64,000 bases of DNA from Saururus chinensis (GCA_035235625.1 CP141143.1:14367092-14431091), one strand, 5' to 3'. Shown: positions 1-21,158, counted from the stretch's first letter. Program-made: numbers and translations. The notes: generated by a model from the sequence alone, not told the origin.

Positions 1-1440
1 ACATAAGAGGACAACTATATATAAATAGCAAATTACCCTTTATGTACTATATTCTGAGCCCTATGTGAGCTGGCGAACACACCCTAGGTATCACATCAAC
101 ACACTAACACCGGTTTATTCACGGAGTGTGATTAATGTGATAACGAGTTCACGTCATAAAATATCAAACTTCATTTAATCTCATGGGGCCACTTCTGAGC
201 AGTTTGCTCACCATCTTCGGCCTTGTTAGGCGTCAAATAGATTGCAGTATTAATTGGCCACTTAATCAACGATTTAGTTGCATGACAACTTTTGCATATG
301 TTTGAACTACCTTGCATCAAAAACATTCTGCCTCAAATGCATTAGGGACTCTTCTATTTCAGGAACTTTTTTTTGCTTACACTCAAATTCTGGAACCTTT
401 TTTGTTGCCTACTATTTTTAAGAAGTCCAGCTATTCTTCTTTTGTGCACCTTATCTCGAATCAGGTCTCTCCTGCCCCATTTTCTATATGCACCAATAAA
501 TGCAGACCATTAATCCATTGTCTTTTTTACTTTACTCACTTAGAGTCTAAAGGGGTTGAGTAATGTTATAGTGATGTCAAGGTTTATCTTCATCAGGCAA
601 AAACTGTTGATTGGTGGGGTTTCACTTTAATAATGGTGTTTGCACGATGAATTAGCTTAACCAAGTATAAAGTTTGACGTTGTTGAAGCATTTTTTTTTA
701 AAGTAAGGTTAACAAATCGGTTCTGATTACTTAGAACATGCTAATATATAAATCACATCAGTAAAGGAATATTGCCACATATGACATCATATTTCTGTTA
801 AGACATACAAAAAAATTTATCCGATATTCGTTAATAATTGGGCATACAGCATACCCCTTCACTTTTTAAAGCCTTTTGGTCTTTTTTCTTTTCTTTTTCA
901 GTTACCCTTTTTTAACAAGTCATGACAATGACAAGTTGACGCTTGAAGGGAAACGAGAGAGAATTTCAACTGCCCTAGGAGAAACTATTGAAGGTACTAG
1001 TTACTCTCTTTTGATAGGATACATCGATAATTAATGGTGTACATACTAGTGTAGATTAGTGCATATAAGAGACTGTCCCGCTTGCATTAATATGCATTAG
1101 CATGTGCTTTGTCAGTCATGAAGATCAATAACTCTTGTAAAGTGAGAGTAAATCCTATATGCTACTCCTAGAAATTTTAATATTTTTTTCGGCTTGAGTC
1201 CGATTAAGGGCTAGGATGCCATACTAGTAGGCGACTCTTAGCATGATTTAATTGAGAAATCAAGCATCTTGTTTAGTTCAAAAATGGAGAGGGGAGGGGA
1301 ACACAAACATGCTGGATTGTTGGAACAAGCTAAACAAAATAATGCACAATCTAGGTTCATTTGAAAATGTCCTTACCAGAAGGGGAAAAAAATCCGATTT
1401 GTACACTATTTAAGGGAAAGCATGGTATACAGTTGTCCCA
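1..1440. other. Upstream intergenic DNA, no confident gene
   Basis: AT-rich sequence without a convincing gene. The only coding-like piece is a possible internal exon at 902-993, listed separately. The short open stretch near 312-563 has no ATG start, no recognisable domain and ordinary intergenic composition, so I do not call it a gene. Confidence 0.5.
902..993 (+). other. Possible orphan exon, unknown protein
   Basis: A strong polypyrimidine tract followed by AG ends at 901, and a GT follows 993. In the second reading phase the 92 bases between are open and encode a charged, exon-like peptide that includes KLTLEGKRERISTALGE. I do not recognise the family. No partner exon is visible within about 1 kb on either side. 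It may be the last visible exon of a gene lying mostly left of the window, a relic, or chance. Low confidence. Confidence 0.25.
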
Positions 1441-1481
1441 AAAAATCTATACTGAGACGGTCTTATATTTAATTGTGAGAC

Positions 1482-1536
1482 CCGGTGGCCCATAATATTT
1501 ATGGGTTTAAAACCCATAAATATTATGGGCCACCGG
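1482..1536. repeat. Perfect 27-bp inverted repeat (hairpin)
   Basis: Arms at 1482-1508 and 1510-1536 are exact reverse complements separated by one base. The stem reads CCGGTGGCCCATAATATTTA outward to the TTT(A)AAA loop. It lies about 560 bp upstream of the PUMY start. It could be a miniature foldback element or the core of a degraded MITE. No target-site duplication is evident. Confidence 0.85.
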
Positions 1537-2096
1537 ATATTCCGACAACCCAGGCTCACTGAGCCCGGGCTTATATAAATTATTTTCTTTAATTATTCAA
1601 ACATTTTTTTGATATACACAAGCCGTAAGAAATGAGCAGTTTGTATTGGGCTCACTCCCACTTATTCTCAACCCAGAATTCTCACAGCCGCCATTCTCAA
1701 GGTCCATGGAAAGGTTCTAGGCTTCTAGCCACAACCAAGAGCAACCCATGGGCCTGAACGAGAGAGAACTGTGAAAACAGATGATCCGAGGCCCAAAATC
1801 AATTAGATATGCTAGCGCCCCGGCCCGGCCCAGTCTCTAAGCCTTATCACCTCCGACGCAAGCCGTTCGTGACAATTTTCGTAGCCAGCCGAACTGATGC
1901 CTTCTTCTGCTTACTCGGCAGTCGGCTCCGGTACTAACAACTACTCCATAATAATCCTTCAATGTCACAGAAAGTTTTGATTTTATATTCTCTGTAGTCT
2001 TTGGCTGCGATTGCCGGCTTCTGGCGGCCTTTGCCGACGGTGCAAGCAAGAATCCCCGCACAATCGGCTCCTCAAGCCACCTTCTTCTACGATCCG

Positions 2097-4146
2097 ATGT
2101 CAAAGGTACTCCTCTTCTTCTTTTACTCAGTCGTGTCTGGATCTGACAGCCCTTCTTCCGAGTTCCGACCCCGCCTTTCGCCGCAGCGCCCGGTGAGGCT
2201 CCTTGGCTGCCTGGGGCTTTTGTTTTTTGTCTGGCCGTTTCCGGCTGCTCCGGCAAGGCCGCGAGGGGGGTTATAGGTGGTGGTCCGGTGGAAGATGGTG
2301 GGCTTGGGATTGAGAGGGGCGGTGTTTAGGCTGATTTATGGAGGGTGTTGAGGTTTCTGATCATGCAGTCAAATTAAACATTGATTTTAGGTTTCTGTAT
2401 AATCGTAATGGAAAAAGTTGACTGCTTTTTTGAGTTTTTTGCGATGGAAACAATGCTACGTGAATCACATATGAGTTGTCTTTTAGTTTTGAAGGTCTTG
2501 ACGGCGCCATTGGCGACTGTCACCACCTACTCGCCACCTTCATAATGAAGGCTTCATTGTACATAATTTTTCTGTTTGTTGTGTTTATATTTTCTGCTGT
2601 TTAGTTATGTTTGTGTATGATTTTTTTAACGTACAGTGTGTTCTTTTTTGAGATTTAATTAACAGCAGAATATTGTTGGAAAATGGATTAAAAACGGTGT
2701 GTGGCATGTCAAAGGTTTTTTTTCCAGTTGGGAATGGAATAAGCTTTTTAGATGTTTGGTTTTTTGCTTTTTTTTTCTTCGTTGGTGATATTTGCCGGTG
2801 GTAAATTATTCGGGTTGGGTTATGGTTTTATATGTTATTTGGGTCGGGTTTGGGCTTTAATTCCACCATTAGAGTCTGGTTTGGTATTAAATTTTTAACC
2901 CGTAACGGGTTTAGTATAGGATTCGGGTTTTGGTTTTTTAAATGGGTTAAGAATCGGGTTTTGGGTATTAATTTTTTAACCCGTGACGGGTCTTGGTATA
3001 GGATTGGTTTTTTTAAATGGTATCGGAGTCGGGTTTTTTAAACTTTTTCCTTTTTTAAATGGTATCACTGTAACTTTCAGATTGGAGAGCGTAAGACACG
3101 GATGGAAAATATGAAGATAGCCCCAGATGTAGCCGATGCCCTTTCACGTGGACTTCCTGTTGTTGCTCTGGAGTCGACAATTATTTCCCATGGTCTGCTA
3201 CTTCAGATGCTTGTAATGTTTAAATTACTGGTGAATGTGAAATAGAGAATTATCTTTAGGGGCACTATACTTCAATAATGACTTGTAAGTTTGGAAAACA
3301 TTCCAGGCATGCCATATCCACAAAATCTGGAATGTGCTAAAGAAGTTGAATCAATCATAAAGAAAAATGGGGCAGTTCCTGCAACAATTGCCATCTTAGA
3401 TGGTGTTCCACGCATAGGTATGTAACAATATAATCATCTTTAACTGTTTCTAGGTGTAATGTGTCGAGTACTTTGGAGTTGGAAGTTGTTGGCATCAGAG
3501 CTACCGATTTCTTATCCTAGTACGTGGGACATTAATCATGTGCTTTTCATGGGTTTGAAACTTCTAGTGCCTATATTCATCATCAGTTATTTTCTTAATG
3601 TTTACCCCATCTTTCTTTGGTGCTTACTTTTTTATGTTTTTTTCCAAAATTTTATTGCTCTGAAAGTCACTATTTTTTCATTTTAAGGTTTAACTAGCGA
3701 AGAATTAGAAAGATTAGCTACTCTTGGAAAAAATGCTCAGAAGACGGCTCGCAGGGATATCCCCCACATTGTGAGTGATCTCATTGGATGTTTAAGTGGC
3801 TTTGTAGTTACTTCACAAACAAACTCATAGAGATTGCAGGGATAAAGAAAATATTGTGGAAAAAATTGATTATATGGATATAAAAATTAATTTGGATCGG
3901 CCATTTTATCTAGAGGATGTCTAGCCAAAGCTGCAGTTCTGGCTGATTTTTTCCTTTTTCTATGACTTGTCTATAAAGAGTAACCATAAATTGAAAACTT
4001 GTTGGTTTCTGCCTGCTTATGGTGCCTTAGTCACCGGTTATATCCGATTCTTTCAGCATTTGCATTTTTTGTTTTATTTAGGTTGCTTCTAGAGGAAATG
4101 GTGCAACAACAGTTTCAGCGACTATGTTTTATGCTGCTAAGGTAGT

Positions 4147-4193
<47 letters not shown>

Positions 4194-6607
4194 AAAGAAA
4201 CACCATTTTATATGAGAGAGGTTCATTGAAACAGGGGGGCACATATAGATTTATGAACTTTGAGCTCTCAAAAGATCAGCACGCACCCTCACAAAAGAAA
4301 CATCATTGTATAAGAGAGGTTCATTGAAACAGGGAGCACATATAGATTTATGAACTTTGATTTCTCAAAAGATCATCACATGAGTTAAAAAATTTGCTAG
4401 TAGCTGAAGCTGAAGGGTTCAATGCCTCAGTTTGTGGTCAACTCAGTGTCACCTATCCATTTGCCCTTCATTCGATCCCTTAGTTCTGTGATATTGAGAA
4501 CCATACCAGACTTATGCATAGTCCTTAATTGAGATGTAAAGCAGAGTGTCTTGGCTCAACTCTGTCTCAGTGTAACTAGATTTTATGCTTACCACTTCCA
4601 TGGACATTTTGCAGGTGGATATACCAGTTTTTGTTACTGGGGGGATTGGAGGAGTGCACAGGCATGGTGAACAAAGTATGCATGTGGCAATTTAGCAATT
4701 ACTAATGAACTGCAAGTGGAATATTACTTTTGTGTAATGCAAAATGTTCGATTACTTATTTATAACGTTCTAAAAACTGTTGGAATTTTGAGTTATTAGG
4801 TTTATTGGATCTTGCTTTGTGAATACTTCAATTTAATTATCCTAGCTCTGTCCCTTATATGTTAATGGTGACTGGCAAATATATGGAGAGGACATCCTCT
4901 TTGATGACCATATAGGGGCTAATTATTTTTACTTCAATTCCTTTTTATGTATTTCTTTGAGTTAGCCTAGATAATTGGGCGAACCATTTTTACCTATCCT
5001 TTTCTGCCATTTTAAGCAGTGCCTGAGGTGCAGAAAATTTATTCTTTCATTTTCTCAAAGTTGACATTCTCGCTTCTTATGCAGCTATGGATATATCTTC
5101 TGATCTCACTGAGCTTGGGAAGACTCCTGTGGCAGTTATTTCTGCCGGTGTAAAATCAATTCTGGATATACCTCGAACTCTTGAGTATTTGGTAGGCCTC
5201 ATTAAAAGCTTCACAGTTCTGCATGTTTAATACTGAAGTTTGAAGTTATGTAGACAACTTACAAGTGTAATAGATATCAATAAAGTGGCAAAACACCATT
5301 AATTATTTGTTGAATTTCTTGGTTATTTTTGTACCTTCATAAACCTTATTTTTTCATCAGTCAAAAGTCAAAATACTATTAGTTGTTGTTTTTTTGGATC
5401 AAATAGTAATTTAAAATGAAGTTCAGAATCCCCTTTTTTGGGCTATGTTCTTATTAATTCAGGAAACACAAGGTGTGACAGTTGCTGCATATGGAACAAA
5501 CGAATTTCCAGCATTTTTCACTGATTCAAGTGGGTGTAAGGTTTGTATATTAAAGCTCGATGTATTGGCCTGCTTACACACAATTGTTCATCTCTCATTT
5601 TCCGTCTGCAAAACAGTGCCACTTATTTTTAAATTAGTGCAGGACACTTTCTGTATTGTGTAACATGTGTGATTAAACATCTGTTTGGAGGAAAACAGAT
5701 ATGAGGCCTATGCACATTGTCTGCTTTCCTGTGAATAATATTGTCCTGCTCCATTGCCCATCTATTAGTGTTCTAGTTAAGCAAACAGTTCGGAACATAC
5801 TGGTGAAACGAAGTAATTTTATTCTTTATAATCAGTTCTACTGAACTGCATGATGTGATCCATGGATATGTAGGTACCCTGCCGTATAGATACTCCTGAA
5901 GATGGTGCAAAGCTTATAGGTACTTTTTAAGTGGCTTACATTTCTTTTATTACTGTAAACTCATGTATGTATACATTCTAATTGCAGATGCAAGCTTTAA
6001 ACAGGAAACTGGTACTGGCATTCTTATTGCTGTGCCTATTCCCAAAAAGCATTCTGCATCAGGAAATTTAATAGAAGCTGCAATTAAAAGAGCTCTAAAA
6101 GAAGCCAGGTACTGCCTGTTTTGATTTTCTCTTTCATTATTACCCATTTTTTGGTCGGTTTTTTTCTTTAGGTTGTTTTTTAAATGTCAGTGAGAAAAAT
6201 ATAGTTGGCAACGCTGCAACTCCTTTCTTACTAGCCAGAGTAAATGAACTCACTGGAGGAGCCTCATTGGCTGCAAGTATCCTTTTTCCCATCATTTATT
6301 AATGCACCGTGCAACTAATACCTGTGAATATGGTCATCAATACACGAACGTGAAAATAAATGGTCATTGTTGAATATATATTAATCCTAAATTATCTTTA
6401 CTTGATCATAATTATTTCTCCATTATCCAGAGTTTAGTTCTTGATGTTGCATGTGCAGTCTTCTGATGGAATAAATTAATAATTTCCTGGTTTGTGGGTA
6501 ACCCTTTACATGTACAACATCTAGATATTGCCCTGGTGAAAAATAATGCTCTTGTCGGTGCTAAGATAGCTGCTGCACTTGCAAAGATTAGAAGAGGTGG
6601 GTTATAG
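2097..6607 (+). CDS. PUMY: Pseudouridine-5'-phosphate glycosidase (IndA/PsuG family), 12 exons
   Basis: Exons: 2097-2105, 3081-3192, 3307-3417, 3688-3770, 4082-4141, 4615-4675, 5085-5191, 5463-5540, 5874-5919, 5988-6108, 6191-6276, 6525-6607. Together they are 957 nt, or 318 aa plus stop, with every junction in phase. Family hallmarks are visible: [58 protein letters not shown] and [14 protein letters not shown]. The known reaction cleaves pseudouridine 5'-phosphate to uracil and ribose 5-phosphate. In Arabidopsis this is a peroxisomal step after pseudouridine kinase. Exon 1 contributes only MSK and its ATG is the first in frame; an ATG in exon 2 at 3102 is the alternative. The in-frame stretch before 2097 is open back to a stop at 1995-1997. 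It could join an upstream mini-exon with ATG near 1896, which would add a basic, transit-like leader. No SKL-type tail is seen; the protein ends RRGGL. Intron 1 is a GGGT-rich low-complexity tract, and another intron holds microsatellites and a 100-bp tandem repeat. Confidence 0.92.
4146..4389. repeat. (TC)n(AC)n microsatellite plus 100-bp tandem repeat in a PUMY intron
   Basis: A TC run passes into an AC run at about 4146-4192. Two near-identical 100-bp units follow, at 4191-4290 and 4291-4389, each starting ACAAAAGAAACA and containing GAGAGGTTCATTGAAACAGG. The repeat is entirely intronic, between the exons at 4082-4141 and 4615-4675. Confidence 0.85.
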
Positions 6608-6836
6608 TATCCTTATTTTGTCTGATGCTCATCTATTGCCTTCATGCAGCCCTTCTCTAATATTCGTTCCCGATATGTCACACTGCAGGTCAAATTCGGT
6701 CAGCACTGTAGATTAGGGTAGGGTATCATGATGTATCGAGGCATTTGAGCAAATTTTTGCTCAAATGAGCTTTGAAATTGGTAGCCAAGCGCACTCAAGT
6801 TGCAATGAAATCTTTGCTTTAAAAGCCTCTCTTAGG

Positions 6837-7073
6837 CCCTTTACATGCACAACATCTAGATATTGCCCTGGTGAAAAATAATGCTCTTGTCGGTGCTAAG
6901 ATAGCTGCTGCACTTGCAAAGATTAGAAGAGGTGGGTTATAGTATCCTTATTGTCTGATGTTCATCTATTGCCTTCATGCAGCCCTTTTCTAATATTCGT
7001 TCCCAATATGTCACACTGCAGGTCAAATTCGGTCAGCACTGTAGATTAGGGTAGGGTATCATGAGGTTTCGAG
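6837..7073 (+). repeat. Tandem duplicate of PUMY terminal exon with flanks
   Basis: The segment 6502-6740 is repeated at 6837-7073. The 83-nt terminal exon recurs at 6860-6942 without a visible change, including the acceptor ACATCTAG before it and the TAG stop. The downstream sequence through GGTCAAATTCGGTCAGCACT is also shared. Differences lie in the flanks, such as a TTT/T length change. Because phase and acceptor are intact, splicing the 6191-6276 exon to this copy would give the same protein with another 3' UTR. Confidence 0.9.
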
Positions 7074-8212
7074 TGCTGGGACTCGCACAAGTATCAGAAC
7101 CGTTGCTTGTCTTTTCTGTTGGCTGGTCTGAACTGATTTTGCATCATCTGGCTCCAGTCTGGCGACGGCGAACACGGCGAACAGACTTCATTTTTTCGAA
7201 GTCTGCTCTGCATCATCTGAACCCGGTTTGTCACTGGAAACATTTTGCAAAAGAGGGAATATGCTTAAAACTTTACAGCCCCGTAGCAAATAGACATGTA
7301 TCCAGCCCATGGATTAGACTTCGGTTTCACCCAAAAAAATACAGTTTAAATGGGTGATTTAAGCACTATCTGCAAGAAAAAGTTTCAAATGAGGTCAAAA
7401 AACTGAAATATTCAAATCACCATGGAAAATCATAAGTAACTTCAATTTTTTTAAATTTCCGCCACTTCAATTCCAACTCCATTAAAGATCAGAATGAAAA
7501 GCGTCCACAATTTCAGAGTCCTTTAAGATTACCCAAAACCCACTTCCCACCCTCCCATCATTTAACGCAGCAGCTCAAGAGACCATGCTTGAAGCTTCTA
7601 TTTTTGTTGTAGTACAACACACATTTTCTCCTACTGAAGTAAAGTTACCAAGCTAGATTTTCAAAATGACAAAAAAAAGAGCAAAGAAATGAGGAATAAA
7701 TGCATGAGCAAGCTACATTTATTTGAGCATCAGAACCTTTATTAAAGTTTTAATGTCATTTTTGGTTACCTCCAAGGTGGAAGACTTGGTTGGCGGTCTT
7801 TATACCCCATTGCTGCCAAACCAGGAGATGGCCTCCTTGACGGACTCGAAAGGCAGCGAACTATCAATCTCCGCCCTCCAGGACATCTCCTTCTTCTTGC
7901 CCTCCTAGGAGCTCACCTGGCCTGGCTTCCAATCTCCGGCCACCCCGAACGCAGGACTACTACCTTCTGACTCTGGCTTGTCAGACATGACCCCCAAATG
8001 ACACAACAATTGTTATTGTAGAGTGAGGCTTGAGGGTGGCTATAAGAAACGGACAAGGGGGAGAAATGAAGTTGGGCTTGAGGGTGGCTGTAAGAAACGG
8101 ACAAGGGGGAGAAATGAAGTTGTGGGTGAAAAGTGAAATCCTAGATTTTACTGCACATGGACTGGCAAAGAGGACCCTCCCACTAACTTTTTGATGCAGC
8201 CCTATTTCTTTC
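7074..8212. other. Intergenic; short 50-bp tandem repeat
   Basis: No gene is supported. At about 8026-8120 a unit containing GCTTGAGGGTGGCTRTAAGAAACGGACAAGGGGGAGAAATGAAGTTG (cut here only as a landmark) occurs twice in tandem. The remainder is ordinary non-coding plant sequence. Confidence 0.6.
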
Positions 8213-8750
8213 CTAACCCCACCTTTTTCCCCTTCTCTCCGGCGGCCGACAGCACTTTGGCAACGACCGGCCAGATTTGGCCATGGTGGCCATGACTAGT
8301 GGCCATGTAGTGCGATTGTAGGTCGCGTTAGGCGACCATGACCAGCTAGATCTGACAACGGCGGCTGCGACTAGTGGTCGCATGGTGCAGTCATGGGTAG
8401 CGTCATGGGACCACGACCAGCAGCCGCGGGTCTCGTGACAAGCGAGCACGGCTGTTGGTCTCGCGACAGGCGATCGCGATAGTTGGTCACATCTAGCTTG
8501 TCGCAGCCATTGCTGGTTGTGGTTGTAGCCAGCGCGTGATCGGCTGACTGCGGCCGGCTATTGCAGGCCACGACCAGCGTGTGACCACGACCAGTGGTTA
8601 CAGCCAGCTTGCTGTGGTTCGGATGTTGTTGGCCGCGACCAGCAGCTGCGGTTAGCCATAAAGGTGAAAAAAGTCACCGACATTGTTATCAACGCCGGAG
8701 AAGAAAGAATAGCCGGGGAAAAAAAAGAAGAAAAAATGGAAAACAAGGGA
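8213..8750. repeat. GC-rich degenerate repeat block
   Basis: This block is conspicuously richer in G and C than its AT-rich surroundings. It is built from many imperfect copies of a motif like GGTCGCGACCAGC or GACCACGACCAGCAG in both orientations. Open frames occur on both strands, as expected for CpG-rich repeats, but none has a recognisable domain. It may be the remnant of a GC-rich retrotransposon LTR or a decayed minisatellite. Confidence 0.45.
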
Positions 8751-10090
8751 AGTTAGGTAAAATGGGGGATGTGAGAGGTTTTAATAAAAAATGGTGAAGT
8801 AAAAGAGCAATGGAAAAAAAAGGGTCTAAATAACTACGTTCTTTTATAAAATGTCCTATAAAATAAGTTTAAATTAGTACATAATATGAGAGTATTTTAA
8901 TAAATTATTTACTTAGATTTTTTTAGATGTCTTGTATGTCAACCTAATACTAATTGTTAATTTTAATTTTATAAAGTTATATCTTACACTTTCAAACTCA
9001 CATTCGGTGTTGTTATTGTTGTTAGAAAGTTTTATCAAATAAGATTCTACGTGAGCATGTTTTCTTGAATTTCTTTATGGGTTCTATACATACAACACTT
9101 TCCGTGATAATAAATTTTTTAACTTTTATGCAGTTCCGATACGGTGACAACCCTAACTAAAATTCTGTTACATAGAATAAACATTTAGACGAATAATAAA
9201 TTGGGTTGGCATGGTCATGTTGGAAGTGGAGCTTGGCGATTGCAGCCCACTGGAAGAGGCTTAGGCCTAATATAAGCTAGGTTGACAAATACAATTTGCA
9301 TGCTGCATCATATAGCCACCAGGTCCACCACCTACCAAGTTGGGGCTATGCCTGTGGGAAGAGTTTCACGCTCATCTTTGGCAATGAGCCCAATTTAAAC
9401 TACATATGGAGAGCCATTGATATTTAAGATTAGTTGTACATATTAATATTAATGTATGCGTCATTTATCTCATAGATGATAGGCTCCCATGCTTAGCCAT
9501 TGTCAATAAGGAGTAGGAAAAAATCCTCCCTGCCTATGTGGGTCCTTTTTAACGAAGTCCACTGACGAAGCATGGGTTTGTTAACTCATACCAAATCAAT
9601 AGTATCTCAACCCCTCTAATTTGAGAATGTGCAAATTTAATATCTTTGTCTTGAGCTGCCAACCAAACTGTCCATATCCACTGTTCTAACTCCTTTGATT
9701 AGAAGTATTTTTAATATTCACAATGTATAAGGAATATACGAGGGACTTGATATTTGAGATTGACCACACATATTATTGCATATTAGTATTAGTGATATTA
9801 ACGTTAACATGTGTGCACTGGTTCCTAAATATTCCTTACTATAAGGCACATTGTGAGTAAGGAGCATAAAAACATATTTTGCTTTTAATTTGAGAATGTG
9901 CAATTTAATATCTTTGCGCTGTCAACCAAATTGTCCATATTTACCATTCAACGGGGCCCTCAGCTGACTCTGTATAAACAGCTTCTAAACAAACTCACAG
10001 AAAAGCTTTATAAACATAGTTGCCTGGCAAATGCAGCTCTCAATCCACCAAAGTCACGCAAAATAGCTTATGAAGCAACATCCATCAGGC
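8751..10090. other. AT-rich intergenic with MITE-like relics
   Basis: No gene is seen. Stretches around 9410-9560 and 9715-9900 share phrases such as GATATTTRAGATT and TTAATATTAATGT with each other and with 22800-22980. This suggests old copies of one dispersed short element. Confidence 0.4.
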
Positions 10091-10602
10091 GACGCCATTA
10101 TCATTGAAGAGAAGACAACCACGTATACGAAACATTCTCTGCTTTCTTCGTACGTTAAGTACAAAGTCAGAACCTTTTTCTCTAGCCACATCTATTAATC
10201 AAACTCGTGTTTGCTTTCACAGAGAAAGTTTTTAACGCCCAAAAGGTCAAAGTCTCCAGGTGACGCCATTATCATCGAAGAGAAAACAACCACGAATACG
10301 AAACATTCTCTGCTTTCTTCGTACGTTAAGTACAAAGTCATAACCTTTTTCTCTAGTCACATCTATTAATCAAACTCGTGTTTGCTTTTACAGAGAAAGT
10401 TTTTAACGCCCACAAGGTCAAATTCTCCAGGCGACGCCATTATCATCGAAGAGAAGACAACCACGAATACGAAACATTCTATGCTTTCTTCATACTTTAA
10501 GTACGAAGTCATAACCTTTTTCTCTAGCCACATCTATTAATCAAACTCGTGTTTGCTTTCACATAGAAAGTTTTTAACGCCCACAAGGTCAAATTCTCCA
10601 GT
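10091..10602. repeat. 171-bp tandem repeat, three copies
   Basis: The phrase GACGCCATTATCATYGAAGA begins at 10091, 10262 and 10433, exactly 171 bp apart. Each unit carries GCTTTCTTCRTAC, CTTTTTCTCTAGYCACATC and GAAAGTTTTTAACGCCC, and ends with TCTCCAG. The third unit ends at about 10602. Differences are scattered single bases. The array is about 1.7 kb upstream of the LACS start. Confidence 0.92.
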
Positions 10603-11373
10603 TTAATACATTTTGCTTCTAAGTAGTTCATAATTATAATAAATAATAGTGCTTCCTCCATTTGGTAATAAGTATTTGAGTTAAAAAAATAAAATTAAAC
10701 TAAAATTAATTTATTTTTTTTAAAAGCCATTAATGGTGACCAAGACCACGCCTCAGGAAGCTGCAATTTTAAGTTTGAGCCCTCTTTTTGTTGGCCTAGG
10801 GATTATATCCCAACTAAGTGCCCATGATGTGTGGCCATGGCTCTTAAATAGAAAAATACTCTCTTTATCTCATATTAATAATTTTAATTTTTTTTAAAAT
10901 AATAATATTTTTAAAAATTAAATAAATTTATTAATATTAAGAGGAAATAATAATAACATATGAAACATTATATTTTGGCCATTGGCTTTAGGGATGTCAC
11001 AAAGTTAAGTTTGGGTTGGGTTTTACTAAATTTGAACCCGATATCTTTAAGAAATAGTAAACTCGAATTCAACCTAAATAATTATCTAGGTTGAATTTGA
11101 AAACCTAAACCCGATCCATTAGGGTCAAGTTAGATAGAGTTTTATTAAAATATATAAAAAAAATTATATTTATAATTTTAATAGGATCAGATTGTGTTGG
11201 ATCACCCGAAACCTAAACCTTAACCTAAATAGCTAGCTATTCAGGTTGAATTTAAAAATCAAACCCGACTCGTTAAGGTCAGGTTAGGTTTTACTATATA
11301 CATGACCTAAGTAGCATCTTAGTTCGGTATAAACCTGGCCGAATAATAAATGAGTCATCAAAATTTTATTATT

Positions 11374-11419
<46 letters not shown>

Positions 11420-12319
11420 TACTAATACATTTTAGCCTAATGGCCCATTTGTAGTTCAAAGCCGGTTGTAAGGATGCGCGGCCCCAGGAGTTTATAGCAT
11501 GTAAGAACATCTTAACCCGGGCATTATTTTCAAGTGAAATAACACCTCAAATTGAAGTCCTATGTTGAAATGCTATTTGTATATATTGTTATATTTTTAA
11601 TTATTTTTTATGCTCTCTTTTCACTTTTCTTATTATTTATTTTTTTAATATTAAAATAAAAAAAATTACATCACGATATTTGAGACCCCCAACAACTAAT
11701 TTTTAAGACCCCCGTCACCGCCGTTGGAGATGCTCTAATTCTTTCCTTAGCTGCCTGGGTTGCTTAGGACTGAGTTGCCTCCCTTGCTGGTCGCTCCATG
11801 TAAGTTACCACAAAGATTTATCACCTTGATGAAAATTTGCGCTCGCTTTTCCTGCTATGTTGTATAAATTAATCTAAGTAGTTGAAAAAGGGAGAAAATT
11901 GTGATCAAATCAGTCTCACATTTAATCCAAACTCTGCATTGTAAGTCTGGTGGCATATTCTTCTTAACCTGTATAATCAATTGCTTCTCTTTGTTTATTT
12001 CTATTTCTTCCCCGTGACGTCGGTGGTGATGTTGCTAATCAAAGTCTGAATCCGTATGCCGGGTTCTTACGTGACAAGCTTATGCTAGTTTTCAAATGTT
12101 ATAAGAATTCTGAATTTTTCTGTAGATTTATAACTCTTTCCGTCTTCTTAAGATACTGATTATTTTGAAAGTTTTGAGCTTTCTAGGCAACTGGTAGCCC
12201 ATACTGCTGATCATTAATAATTTCTACTTGCTTGTATTGTGTATTACATCAGCAGAGTGCCAATATCAGGAGACCATGGGAGACTTGGGGGAAAGTCATA
12301 TAGATTACCTTTGTTGCAT
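10603..12319. other. LACS upstream region with repeats, possible 5' leader
   Basis: This is AT-rich DNA. At 10980-11340 there are imperfect repeats of AACCCGA and GGTTGAATTT words, and at about 11379-11414 an (AT)n microsatellite. A possible leader exon lies before a good donor (CATGTAAGTT) near 11800. The bases just before 12320 are open in frame with the LACS protein from 12239 but lack an ATG, so I treat them as leader sequence. Confidence 0.4.
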
Positions 12320-20978
<8,659 letters not shown>

Positions 20979-21158
20979 GTGCTTGCTGTCAAATATAACT
21001 GAATGAGAAGATTACTTTTGGAAGTTACATAACGGGTATTTTTTTCATCCTGACTTTATGGTTGCAATGAAAACATGTAAATATGATTGTTGGACTCATC
21101 GTGGTGGATATTGATTTTTTTGTTACATGTCTATTGATTGTTGAGTGATACTATTTCT

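Noticed and set aside
2811..3060. Repeated GGGTYGGGTTT and AACCCG words that suggested telomeric repeat
   Set aside because: They do not match the plant telomere unit TTTAGGG in register. They form a degenerate GGGT-rich tract in PUMY intron 1.
4124..4327. Frame with SLSLSL and THTHTH runs
   Set aside because: It translates a TC/AC microsatellite in a PUMY intron.
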